Below are positions 46,501 to 58,700 of a DNA stretch of 64,000 nt, in pieces. Position 1 is the stretch's first letter. Every line of letters starts with the position of its first letter. This DNA comes from Symbiodinium natans (lineage: Eukaryota > Sar > Dinophyceae > Suessiales > Symbiodiniaceae): contig CAJNDS010000452.1 of NCBI GenBank assembly GCA_905221605.1, forward strand, positions 62,001-126,000, read 5' to 3'. The notes under the pieces are model-generated. The model was not told the DNA's origin. It worked only from the letters and a program-made list of their open reading frames with translations, and made no database searches. The position numbers were made by a program, and so were the translations under genes.

Positions 46501-46995
46501 GATGCTCATGATGCTCGTCCACTTGGCCTTCAACGCTGAGGGCCTGGGCAGCTGATGCTCATGATGCTCGCCCACTTGGTTTTGAATGCTACTGGCTCAT
46601 GATGCTCGCCCACTTGGTTTTGAATGCTAAGGACCTGGGCGGCTGATGCTCATGATGCTCGCCTACTTGGCTTGCAATGCTGGCTTGCTCACGCCTTGGC
46701 TTTAAATGACAATGCTGACAGGCCTGGGCGGCTGATGCTCATGATGCTCGTCCACTTGGCCTTCAACGCTGAGGGCCTGGGCAGCTGATGCTCATGATGC
46801 TCGCCCACTTGGTTTTGAATGCTAAGGACCTGGGCGGCTGATGCTCATGATGCTCGCCTACTTGGCTTGCAATGCTGGCTCGCTCACGCCTTGGCTTTAA
46901 ATGAAAATGCTGACAGGCCTGGGCGGCTGATGCTCATGATGCTCGTCCACTTGGCCTTCAACGCTGAGGGCCTGGGCAGCTGATGCTCATGATGC
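40577..46995. repeat. Minisatellite array 3 with higher-order structure
   Basis: About 6.4 kb of the GCTGATGCTCATGATGCTCG family. Over most of it three variant monomers alternate: one linked to TTGGTTTTGAATGCTAAGG, one to TTGGCTTGCAATGCTGGC with an extra CTCACGCCTTGGCTTTAAAT segment, and one to TTGGCCTTCAACGCTGAGGG. Together they form a unit of about 195 bases (for example 45221 to 45416). At a third level, private variants recur exactly 833 bases apart: 44616/45449, 44770/45603 and 45022/45855. A poly-G run of about 24 interrupts it at 41857. ORFs through the array have no support as genes. Confidence 0.95.
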
Positions 46996-47010
46996 TTATG
47001 TCAGCTGGTC

Positions 47011-47226
47011 TCATAGCAAACCCTTTTCAGGGGCCCCTGCTAAATTAAACTCCCGAACACAGTCCTGCGGGGGCTCGTCGCCCTCGGCACTCTGCCCAGC
47101 CTTGAATTGGCAGCGCGTGCTTTCTAAGGAATCTGAGATCCAGGCGGCCAGGGCTTGTGGTTTAACGCTTGCGGTTCTCCGTGCGCACAGGGGGCAAAGA
47201 CTGAGCGCCCTCCAGCGGAACTCCAA
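47011..47226 (-). CDS. Coding-like frame beside the array
   Basis: Minus frame with VKPQALAAWISDSLESTRCQ and FKAGQSAEGDEPPQDCVREF, ordinary protein composition. It ends a few bases from the edge of array 3. Splice ends and family unknown. Confidence 0.3.
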   Translation of the reverse strand: MEFRWRALSLCPLCARRTASVKPQALAAWISDSLESTRCQFKAGQSAEGDEPPQDCVREFNLAGAPEKGLL

Positions 47227-47519
47227 GTCTCAAGCCAGCACATGACCAGCCGTGCAGGATGCCCGTAACTAAGCCGTTAAAACACGCAAAAAACCCCCAA
47301 GCACATCCTGAGAACACCACGAGCCAGCTGAACCGGAGCTCCACAACACGACCCTCCAAGCTCCTAAAACGAACACAAAACAAGGGAGCAGGGCACAGTA
47401 GCAGCTCCTCGTACAGAACATGTGTTTCGAGGCTGCTTGCCAAACCCAAAGCTCCTCAAGTCCCTGGCCTGGCTTAGGGTTGCTTAGGCCCAAAGCTGAA
47501 GGCACCCGAAGCCCTAAGT

Positions 47520-47615
47520 CATATAGGGGTCGGAATAGGTTATCATAAGATTCCCTTATGGTCCCTTGATATTTACACTCTACTAATCCCCCGAAAACAT
47601 TCGGGCCCCTATATG
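47520..47615. mobile_element. Inverted-repeat element, CATATAGGGG ends
   Basis: A 96-base segment with CATATAGGGGTCGGAAT at one end and ATTCGGGCCCCTATATG at the other, inverted with two mismatches over 17 bases. The inside (GATTCCCTTATGGTCCCTTG) recalls the GTTTACG family, but the ends differ. Single copy in the window. Confidence 0.55.
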
Positions 47616-47619
47616 TTCA

Positions 47620-48525
47620 CTGCATGATGGACAGGCTCATGTGCCGGACAAGCGCCTCCTTCTCTGCCCCGTGTGTGGTGAGGCCTGCGCGGAGCAGAAT
47701 GCAAGTCCACTTGTGGCCTTAAAGGCTCTGGAAGGCCTCTACAGACTCTACAGACACCTTCCAATGTGACTCCCAAAAAATGCGGACGTCGCTTCTGTCA
47801 CTTCTATGCTCCCACTGATGCAGCTTCGGTTCTGCCATGCACCCCACTGTGTCCCACGTCTCGATATACTTGATCGCTTTTAAGCCGGCCATCCCTAAAC
47901 TTTCAGCCTCCGCCTGCCTTGGCCGGGTCTGACTGGACCACGCAGCTGAAATGCCGAAAGGACGCCGCTCTAGCACCACCCTTTGTGCCTTCCTCGCGCA
48001 GGGCCTCCGACAAAGCAGAGGATTCATCGACCTTCAACAGCTCCTGCTCGAAGTTTCGGCCCAAAAGCTGCAAAGGGTACTCACTCTAAACCCTAAACCC
48101 GACGGTCCGACAAGTGGGTTTTTTTGACTGACGCGCCGGCGGGCAGCACAACATTCAGAGGACCACACACAGCAGGCAGCACAACATTAAAGGCAACATA
48201 CAGGCAACTATAGGCAACTGTGGCAGAATATTTAAGATTCAGAGGAAAGACGTGTCACGACGTGATCGTGTGCTACGAGAAACTTCTTGTTGCCGCGCCT
48301 TGGACCTCACACTTAAACTCTTTCAAGTCTGTGCCCGCCAAGCTTTAAAAGCAGGCCCTCCGCCCCCACAACACGGTCTCCGCAACTGAGAGCTCGCCGC
48401 CAGTCAGAGCTTTTGCAGCCTGGCATGAGCGTCACGAGTTCAATCTCTGTGAGAATCTATAGGACTCTGGGGCAAGAAACTTACTATGGCGGCTCTCAGC
48501 TCCTTCCCGAACCTGCGTGTTCGAG
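47620..48525. other. No gene recognised
   Basis: Two CCCTAAA units lie at 48086-48100. A minus frame at 47719-48027 has no motif. Confidence 0.35.
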
Positions 48526-49287
48526 CTAGGAGACCAGAAGTGTGATGACATCTGAAAACAGGCGTGCGTTGCTCTTGTAAACTTGCAGGAGCCCTCCTGC
48601 TGGGTATGCGTTGTTGATGTCTCTTAGGGGGCCCAGTAAATCGTGTATACACCGCTGGCACCAAACGTTCCATTCCCGAGGCACACGGAAGAGGCTCGCA
48701 TGGCAGTGCTCAGGTATCTCTCGCCACTTGATCCCAAAGACCCCCAGGAACATCGGTTGAAAGTTGAAAGATCGCACACCAACACAGAACGACACAACAA
48801 AAACCACAACAAATTGCAGAGACAACTTACGCCACATCTGCCCTCTCTTCTTTTCTGATTTATTGCTTTGTGGGTTCCTCAACATTCCCCATTCCTCGGG
48901 GAAGCCGCTGCGCTTGCTCTGGTGAGCGAACCAAGAGGTAGTTGCAGGTGGGTTAACAACGGGTCCAGGACCTCGATGCCTGAATGTCTCTCTTGTCCCC
49001 CACTGCAGGGGCAATTTTAGCTCCCTGCACCTGAACCTGGCTTCGAGTGGCTCCTGTACCAGGGCCGATTTCCGATTTCCGGCGAGGGCTTGATACGTGT
49101 GGCCCTCTACAAGGACTTGAACATCGATGCCTTGCCTCCTTGCTCCAGCTGGAAGCAAAACGGGGGGGACACCACAACAAGGCCAAGGCAAGAGCATATG
49201 AAACCCTCGAACCGCAAGAGTGTCTGCGCCTCCGGACTGAGGACTGCTCGAGTGCCGAGCGGTTCGTCCTCGACATTCCTGTGTCAA
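48526..49287 (-). CDS. Long coding-like frame, unidentified
   Basis: The minus strand is open for 253 codons. Two parts look coding: GIDVQVLVEGHTYQALAGNR with KSALVQEPLEARFRC, and MFLGVFGIKWREIPEHCHAS with LFRVPREWNVWCQRCIHDLL after it. The stretch between (SNKSEKKRGQMWRKLSLQF) looks more like intron. The likely reading is two exons with an in-frame intron. No family is recognised. Confidence 0.35.
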   Translation of the reverse strand: MTQECRGRTARHSSSPQSGGADTLAVRGFHMLLPWPCCGVPPVLLPAGARRQGIDVQVLVEGHTYQALAGNRKSALVQEPLEARFRCRELKLPLQWGTRETFRHRGPGPVVNPPATTSWFAHQSKRSGFPEEWGMLRNPQSNKSEKKRGQMWRKLSLQFVVVFVVSFCVGVRSFNFQPMFLGVFGIKWREIPEHCHASLFRVPREWNVWCQRCIHDLLGPLRDINNAYPAGGLLQVYKSNARLFSDVITLLVS

Positions 49288-49289
49288 CT

Positions 49290-50152
49290 GTCACATAACA
49301 GGGATTGCCTGCTGCCTGTTGGTGCTTTTTTTATCAGATAGGGTGTCATCAGAGAGGAAAGGCTGTTTCCCAGATTTACGGACGAGTGCCAGGGCAGCCA
49401 AGACATCATTTCATCATTCCAACCTCTGCCGCGCTAACTTCCGATCGTGTATCGCAGCCGGCTTGACGATACTTCGGCTACCCAGGACATGCGAAACAGC
49501 TCCATTACATTCACTACCTTCGTTGCCGACCCAATGAGGAAGGGGTTGAAGCTTACTTAGTCCTTGGTGGAGCCTCTTCACCCCAGTTACCGGCCCTATA
49601 CCTGCGTTGCCTCTCGACATCCGCCAGGGACAAGAAGGAGACAGTTACCTGGCAGGGCGCTGTACAAACTTGAGGCGTTTCGGCGCCCGGGCATGAGTGT
49701 CAGTCTTCCGCTCTCCGAATCTGGTTATATCTGGTTGTTTAATTAGGCCTTGCGTGGAATCCAAAAGGTGGAGCGACAAACCTTGCAAGTCAGTCTCTGC
49801 ACTCAACGAAGAGAACATCATCAACACCACCACATGGCCCTCACCACCACCATCGTCCCCACAGCATCACGAGTGTGCGAAGCAAGATGAGAGCACCAAG
49901 TTGCCAGCCGAAGCAGCAGTGCGCTGCGCATACTTTGTTCAGTTTTTTTCAACAGAGTAGCATGCAAGAACGTGCCCGCCCTATCTGGCTGGGAATGGCC
50001 GTAGACCGGAATCGAGGGCCATAACCTCTTGTACAAGCTTTGCCGAAATTACGAACAAACTAAGCACCGAAGGCAAACTGGATCCGGCAGGTAAGACACT
50101 TTTGTCAAAAAGGTGGTCAATCATCAGCGAAAACGATTGCAGCCCCAAGCCC
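49290..50152. other. No gene recognised
   Basis: Short mixed frames only. Confidence 0.35.
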
Positions 50153-50181
50153 GGTTTAGGGTTTAGGGTTTAGGGTTTAGG
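50153..50181. repeat. Telomere-type run, (TTTAGGG)4
   Basis: Four units on the plus strand, opening CCCGGTTTAGGG, immediately before the GT-rich tract. Confidence 0.9.
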
Positions 50182-50212
50182 ACTGTGTGGGTGCGGGCGG
50201 GCGGGCGGGCGG

Positions 50213-51292
<1,080 letters not shown>

Positions 51293-51299
51293 GCTTGTG

Positions 51300-52090
51300 G
51301 ACCTTCAAGAGTGCTAGATATTGCTAGCAAGGTAGTACCTTGGCTGCCTTATGTTGCCGAGACAGAAAGGAGAAAGGACACAATGGACGCTTGGTGATTG
51401 CATCCGGAGGCCGAGGAGGCAGGGTTTGCAAAAAGCTGCTTTCAGAAGCTCTTATCCAGAATTGTCCAGACACATGGCCTTGCAAGTTAGAAGCTGCAAA
51501 GGAACATGTGGGAGTCATGTGACCAAAACAAGCTCGTTTGGGAAAATAGTCCTGCCCCCCCCCCCCCCCCCCTATACTACACAGATCACATGAAGTAACC
51601 GGTTCTTAGCTGTGTTGGCGTGTGCTAGAATGGGCATCGAACCTTGCCTCCGCGATCAATCCCTGCTTGCGATGCTTCCGGCTCTTGCTCGCGAAGTGGA
51701 GCATCTCACCTGGTTTGCTGAGGGGCTTTCGCTCAGCGATTTGGCAAAGCATTCACAGTCACTCTGTGATATGCTTTGTCTTTTTGTCGGGGGGAGAGGG
51801 GTGGTGTGGTAACAGGAGCTCCGGATAGGTTGCCGCAAGGGCTTAAGACCGGTTCTTCCGACATGTTCACCTCTGATGTCGCCACCGATCTAGCAGCTCA
51901 TTTTCAGCACCTCGTAAGTTACACCTTCGACAAATGTGTACCATAAGGTCAGTCATGCACTTCGTTTGGTTCTGCAGTGGCAAGCTACGTGCTTTTGTTG
52001 GGCCTGCTGTGATCTCTGGCAGCGGGAGGCTTCGGAACCGGGTTGTGGAAGAGATCTCGAACTAGAAAGGATCTTGGGACCAGAGTTCAT
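51300..52090. other. No gene resolved
   Basis: A C run lies at 51556-51572. A plus frame at 51612-51812 (LLAMLPALAREVEHLTWFAE) looks fairly coding but has no clear splice ends and is on the opposite strand to the identified genes. Confidence 0.3.
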
Positions 52091-52230
52091 CCCTTCGTGA
52101 AAGGCACAGTTCCGTCTTGGATGAACTTGGCCCATCGCCGGCTTGGAAGAGCAAAGTATGCTTCAAGTGGGACTGCAGCACTTTGAGGGTCTGCCAACAC
52201 AGGAACAACAGCTGAGCCCGAACCTCTAGC
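52091..52230 (-). CDS. Possible exon, unidentified
   Basis: On the minus strand a pyrimidine-rich GTTGTTCCTGTGTTGGCAG precedes an open frame with AAVPLEAYFALPSRRWAKF and IQDGTVPFTKG. A second frame over the same bases (LKVLQSHLKHTLLFQ) is also open. Family unknown. Confidence 0.3.
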
Positions 52231-52439
52231 CCGGGGAGACACAGGTCTGGGGCTGGGGGGGGGGGGGTAAAATGTTGCTGTCATCCCATTTAGCATGAAT
52301 GGAGCGTGCTTTGCCCAGACCATAAGTACTAAGGTTCTCATCAAATGAATTAAAACCCTCATTACTGTTGATATATCAGGTAGTCGCCACAGCGGACAGG
52401 AAGCTCGTCCATCCCTTGGTGCATCCAGGAAAAGACAAG

Positions 52440-52532
52440 CTGCTAGGGCTCAACTTCGCATACTCAGCCATCTCCATCACGAACTTCACTTCCCGCACCC
52501 ACTCCGGCAGGCACTGCATGACCAAGATGTGC
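52440..52532 (-). CDS. Possible exon, unidentified
   Basis: After TTCGAG on the minus strand the frame reads HILVMQCLPEWVREVKFVME and MAEYAKLSPS. The composition is strongly protein-like and the other two frames stop. The 3' end is uncertain, with GC donors possible. No family is recognised. It lies upstream of the candidate at 52091-52230 on the same strand. Confidence 0.4.
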
Positions 52533-53835
52533 CTCGAATGGCGAAATCACTTCTGCCAATGCCGAAGCCCTTCTTTGGGCAATGGCCTAAGGCCAGGCAT
52601 CTTGGGTCTCAGAAGCGCGAAGCGAGTCTTTGGAGCACACGATTTGAAACGGTTTCCTGCGGGTTCATGTTCGGTGGTTTATCTGCAGCCACGCATCTCC
52701 AGAGCTCGCACCTCTTTCTCAGTCAGATCGAGTCGCCTCACTCTGCAACACAGACTCGCAGCCGCAAACCCGACTGCCCAAACAAATCTCGTCGGCGCGA
52801 GAAAGACGAAGACTTGCGCAGCAACGCCTCACAAGCTTTTGATCACCTAATCTAATCGTTAAGCGATGCGGGACAGACATGACACAACCACGTTGGGCAC
52901 GCGGACAGCGGCCGTCTTTCTCTTCTCATGCAAAGGCAGAGCAGCTACCGTAGCAGCGGAAGATGCAAAACATGCCGCTTCAATCATCCAAGAGCAAGAA
53001 AAAAGCCAAAGTCAACGCCGGCATGGCACCCTAAGAGCTTTCAAGGGAGGGATAAGGAGAGCAAACATGAGCGGAGTGACCAGTGAGCGAGCCGTAAGCG
53101 CGCTGCAGTGCGCTCGCCGCGGCAGAGAGCGCATGCGGGCCGTGTACAATGAGTTGTGCATTGGTCATGCACTCGCAGCCCCATAACAAGGCCCACTGCT
53201 CAAAGCCCCCCAACATGTCCCAACCTCTGAACTGCTCGACCAAGCTTCTTGGCCCTGAAAGCCTTTGCTGAGGCCACTTAGCTGACTTAGCTCCAAGCCA
53301 CGTGTTCCCTCCAATTTCTGTTTCAGACACTTCCAATCACGAAGCACCCCCACCCAAACCCCCTTCTCATGATTGGACGAGACGCTGCACAGTTCGCACG
53401 AATCTGGGAGCCAACCTGGGAAAGCAATCGCAGGGGCGAAAAGCAAGTATGCCTGTGTGCATCAGCCGGCTTCCGCTCGCTTTTCAGACGATCATCGCTG
53501 TGGAGAGATGCTCCCATTTCGTCCACTTGCGTTGCGGCTAATGCGGGGGCTAATGTTCTTTCAAGGGGACGGATTTGACAAGGCTTAGAAATGCCGGTGG
53601 TAGGCTGTTGCTGACAGGCAACGAGGTACTTGCGGTCTGCATGGACGCTTCCACCTTCTGCGCCTCACCGATGTTGTCTCAGTGCAATCGTGTCTCTCCT
53701 TGAAAACCCTGAAACGTCGAAGACAAGCAGACAAACCAATTGCTGCACTTTCTGTCCTGGTTCCCCTATCCCCTTCCTTCTCTCTTTTGCATGATCCCAA
53801 GCTCAAATGGGCACCATAGAACCCGCAAATGCTTG
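52533..53835. other. No gene resolved
   Basis: Competing frames on both strands: plus 52866-53186 (NMSGVTSERAVSALQCARRG) and minus 53336-53031 (SLVEQFRGWDMLGGFEQWAL). One of them may be real, but I cannot choose. Confidence 0.3.
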
Positions 53836-53889
53836 CCTCGAGTGCCTGAAGCCAGGCCATGCAGTCTTCCAGCGCTGCCTTGATGGAGC
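53836..53889 (-). CDS. Short candidate exon, unidentified
   Basis: The minus strand reads AG then GC TCC ATC. The peptide is SIKAALEDCMAWLQALE, followed by a GC donor possibility. Helical and protein-like. No family is recognised. Confidence 0.3.
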
Positions 53890-55190
53890 CTCTTCATATC
53901 TGCACATTTTGAACAGGCTGAAAGCCATGTGCACTGTGAAGACCCGAAGTGCGCTGAGGCCATGACGTTGTCGCTCCATGAGGGGCACCAGGGCCGTTGC
54001 CTAGGTGCTTCAGTGCCAAAGGGCCCTGAATGGTACTGGCGGGAGTTTGGGAAGCTGTGTTTTTAAGCTAGCCTGGGAATCATTCATTCTCAGATTGGAT
54101 CGGTCATCTTCGCTCGCACCAGTCTTTACACTCTGCACGATGAGGCCCATGGTCAGGGCTGCTGCGCAGGACACTGCCTTTGTTTCTTGGGGTTGCTGTG
54201 TAAGGCATGCTGTCTAGGCGCGTGGTTCAAGTTGTGGCTTCGTTTTTAGCCGGGTTTGGGGTGACTGTCGTAAGTGCCATTCAAAGTAGACCCTCAAAAA
54301 CCCAAGCCTCAAAAATCCCATCCCAGCTCCTTTTGCAGGTTGGCGATGCACGCAGTTCAGCTTGTCGCCGAGGACTTCTGTGAAGTTCTAAACTTCTAAA
54401 GCGGGTGAAATTTTCAAGCCGTGAGAACCTTGTCGAGGATGTGTGGCCTTGGTGGGGCTGAATGGGGTACTTTGTGATAACCGGGCCTTGTAGTCTGTGC
54501 TCACAAAGCAGCAGCAAAGCTTTTCTATTTGGCGGCGGCGGTAAGGAACTCGTTGTCCGGATCCACACACCCGCCACCCAGCCCCACACACAAGCCCGTG
54601 CGCAATACGTAAGACCTGCCATGTCAGAAATGCAACTGATAAGTCGACTTGGGGCAATCCCAGTTGCACACACATTCCCGATTCCCACTTGAGTTTTAGC
54701 AATTTTTCTTCGCACCAATCAGTCTGATCGAATTTTCTGGAAACAAGAATTCACACATCTCCGCATCTGTTTTCGGTTTGTTGCAGTTCCCAGCCTCGGG
54801 GGTCCACGTCGCAACCACCCTTTCGACCGTCCCCGGCAAACAGCAACCAGCGGCCGTTTCACGTGGTCTTAAGACGGTGTCCCCTTCGCACGGTTCTGGT
54901 TCTGGAAGCTTGGGCTAAAGGCCGGTTTGCATCTGCTGCGTTGTTGCTGCTTCTTCATCGTCGCGACATGCCAAGTAGAAAGCCACGGCCGCAGAATCCA
55001 CGAAAGCAAGGCCGCAAGGCCAAAGAAGCAATGGCCACAAGCCAACGCAATGAACTCAGGAACTCCTCAGGCCAGTGCTTCTATGAGTCCCGTTCCCAGG
55101 AGTTCCCCGAAACTTGCTAGTTGTTGTTCTTTGGTTCCTTGAATATATAGGTTTGCGGGACCTTATGACGTGGATTCTTTTGGTTTTCGT
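53890..55190. other. No gene recognised
   Basis: Mixed frames only; a minus frame at 54281-54718 and a plus frame at 54863-55120 lack motifs. Confidence 0.35.
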
Positions 55191-55194
55191 ACTC

Positions 55195-55420
55195 TTGGAA
55201 AGAGAGTGGTGGATTTCCATGTCAAGATTTTGCGACAGAACGAAGAAGCCCAAGGAACCCTTGAAGGGAACTTATTTCCATCTAATGATGCTGCAAAAGA
55301 ACGAAGAAATCCAAGAAACCATAAGAAACCTGTGAAGGGAACTTGGGACCAAGATGTTGCGAACGAAGGCAGAAGTTCAAAGGACCCTTAGAAGAGAATT
55401 TGCATGTCAATGGGTTCGAC
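55195..55420. repeat. Degenerate tandem repeat, about 75-80 bases
   Basis: Phrases of the type GAACGAAGAAGCCCAAGGAA, CCCTTGAAGGGAACTT and TTTCCATGTCAAGATTTTGC recur about three times with many changes. Confidence 0.5.
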
Positions 55421-55599
55421 TTTAACTTTGCAGGTGACAATCGGACAATGGACTTGACCAAGGTCCTCTTCAAGGGGACCCACACAGAAGCACAAAGGAC
55501 GTGGCACATGAAGCCAAACACACATCTGAAACAGACAAAGGATGGGGTGTCCCCTTGCGCGGTGAACACACACACAGAGACAAAACATACAAACAATCA

Positions 55600-55730
55600 A
55601 GCATACAAACAAACGTTCATACACACACACACAAACATACAAGCATGCAAGCAAACGTACACACACATGCATATGCATATGCATGCGCGCATGCATGCAG
55701 GCACGTGCATGCACGGCCTGGCAAGCAGGC
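55600..55730. repeat. CA/CATG-rich alternating tract
   Basis: ACACACACACAAACATACAA followed by GCATATGCATATGCATGCGC and related words, a purine-pyrimidine alternating stretch. Confidence 0.8.
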
Positions 55731-55792
55731 ATGCGCGGGGCGCTGCTTGGCAAACTGCGATCCACGTCACATCATTCCACACAAACCCAAGG

Positions 55793-58700
55793 TCACGGCA
55801 GCACTCCCTTCGGGTCGAACTTGGACTTCAGACGATCGTAAGACGGCCCATTGAACTTCTTGTACAAGTACTTGCGGGAGTACAACACGTCGGAATAGAA
55901 CGCCTTCATGCCATCATACTTCTGCAACCTCGGGCTGCACTCAGGATTGCTTTCGCTCAATGCCTTTGTGGGTTCTGGAGTTCCAAAATGCTCCAAAACT
56001 TCATGGTGAGCAAGCAGCAGCCCCACACCCCCTCTCCCATTTTCGCATTGCAATGCTTTTTTAGGGGGTCAAAGGAGCCGGAAGCGTGCTCTCCCAACCC
56101 GCAAAGACTGCAGCGAGTGCCCAGGCCCCGGCACGCGCTCGATGCCCCGATTGTGGAACAGCGGATCCCCGCTCTTCATGTCCTTTCATGGCCCCAGCTG
56201 CAGATTCGGACGGGCTGAGAGTAGTCCGGGTGCTTCTTAGCCAGGTTCTTCGATAATGCCCTACATCATCATACGGATTCTTGGCCTTGACTACGCGGTG
56301 TGTGATGCCCTACATGCCGGTGCATGAGGCCCTAAGTAGCTCTGCTCAGGACACTGCCAGGCTCCGAATGCTCGAAGGCATGTAGAACTCTAGAGGGCGC
56401 TCTGTGAATGACAGCCGTCTACTTGGAAATACCGTCAGCCCATGGGTTGAACCGAGGAACTTCAGAGGGACCTTTCTCAAAAAACCCGGCATGGCAAAAG
56501 AATCCGAAGGACCATCCGAAAAAACCATCCCAAACCGAAAAAAAACACCTGAAGAAATCATTCTCGCATCGAGTCAGGGCAGCCTGAGGCACGGCGCCAA
56601 AGCTGGCCACATCCATTACGTAGTCGGCGTCTTCCGGGAGCGGGAACCTTAAGTCGGAGGAACTCCCGACACTTCTTCTACTCAGGATCGTTTTTACAGT
56701 AATTTGCTTAATTTGCTTAGGGCTGCTTTGCGAGGTCTGGCACTTGGGCTTGATGGTGTTGTTGCTTAGCCGCGAGACGATTGGCTCTAGCAGTATACCA
56801 GGTAAGGAATCTTCAAAGTAGCCAGGTTCTGAAGGATGCATGTTCGACAGATGCTTTGGGGCCAACGCGGGTTGCTGCCTTGTCCTTGGTGAATCTTAGG
56901 AGCTCCGGGACTCCGAGTTCCTGCGCAAGGTTGATCTAGTTTGGGGTTGAAACGCAGTTGGGGGTGTTAACGGCGTAGCTTCTCAAGTGCAGGCAAGAAG
57001 CAAAGGCTGCTCTTCGACAAGGCCACGGCCTCAAGGCAAGTGTTTGGGGCGCAACCGGCATGGGCCATTAGGCCTTAAAGATCCCCCTAACCAACCCTGT
57101 GAAGGGCCTTTTTCAGGCGGGGTTCTAGAGTATAATCGCCCATGCAGGAACAGGGCGAAGGCCAAAGGTGTCGGAAGGCCCTGTTGCTGGGGGACTCAGG
57201 GCATGCGAAGAACCCCATGGCTCTGTCATTCTCCGCCAAGCTCCCGGCATTTGATGGGACACATCCAAAACGGCAGTTCAGCATGTGCTTCGAGATCTTT
57301 GGCAAAAGCCGGAACCTACAGAATTCCATGCAGTCATTCTCCCATTGCCCCTGCCAGCCGCAAGCCATCTTCTTGAAAACCGTCAGATCTGAGTAGTTCT
57401 TAGCGCACGGTCTTAACCCACGGCCAATGCTCTGGTGCCTGCTCAAAGCGCACGCCTAGGTCCTGGCAGCGATTTGAGGCTTTTGGAGGTGCTGAGGAGT
57501 CAAGGACTTCTTGGAAGTTCAGGTTTTAGCGAGTAGGAGGCCTGGCTATGTTGCTTGAGTTTTTTCCTATTCTGAACTTGTATGACGTGGCATGGCGTCG
57601 TCTTTACATGTCTTTACCTTTTGCTTCAGAAAACTAGACTGCGAGACTGCGCTGTGTCGCCGCTTCCTCCCTCGCCTCGAATGCCTCGACACCGAAGAAA
57701 ACCCTCGAGAAACCTCAGAGTAAGCTTCAACAAAACGCCAAGAACATACCATAACAGATCCTTGACAGTCTTACAAGTTGACAACTTCCGACCCCTCTCT
57801 TGACTCCTTCTCCCTCCTTGCTACGCTGCTGCTCCTGGATGATGCGCTCCGTTGGCTTGTTGAAGCCCAGCTGCTGCCCTGACAGTGCAAGCGAACTTCT
57901 GCAGCCTTATCGTGAATTGCCCCAAATTGCCGTGCCAGGGTCAAAAGCACATCCATCTGCATGAGCATGAAAGCTGCCCCCGTTGCTCATTCGAGACACT
58001 GCAAGCATACGAAGGCTCTTAGTCTCTTCATTCTACAGTATGAAGCTTCTTGCGTGCTGGGTTCCTGCTTCTCCGAAGATATTCCAAGCCAGCTGAGAGA
58101 CCACTTCCTGCAAAGCTGGGCCAGTCGACAACCGAAAAACAACTCCCATATTTAAAGACTTGGGAGCCGAAGGTTTTTTCGAAAGGTGATCGCCAGACTA
58201 CACATGCACACACGCGCGCACACACACACACACACTCTCTCTCTCTCTCTCCATCTCTCCCTCTCCATCTCTCTCTCTCTCTCACACTCTCACCCTGCGC
58301 CGAAAAACCACCAATCCCGAACAAACAACCTAAACATAAGCCGTTTGGTCTGCTTATCGCCGACACAGCGCCGCTGTAGAACTTTGGAAAAGATGTAGTC
58401 CATGTCCAGATTGGTTTCGACGAACTTGGATGCGCACTACCTACCCCGTCTTGGTACACTGTTTCAACATCCCAGCCTGCCGATAAAACGTGAGCAGGTA
58501 CTACTTATTATTCCGCAGAAATGCAGCGCAGCTATCATGCCCAAGAAGGCATGGATCAAAAATGAATTCAGAATCCCTGTTCGGGTCCCTTGTTGCGCCT
58601 TGGTCCCCCGCAAAAAAGTCCCGACTGGCCAAAGGACCTTGTCAGCAGAGGAGCGCCTGGGGGTTTAGATAACGGGAGGGTGTTGGAACTTGCTTTTTGC

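Noticed and set aside
40577-46995. ORFs such as HEHQLPRPLAFKTKW in the minisatellite arrays
   Set aside because: The monomer is about 52 bases, so the frame shifts between units and these ORFs are short by-products.
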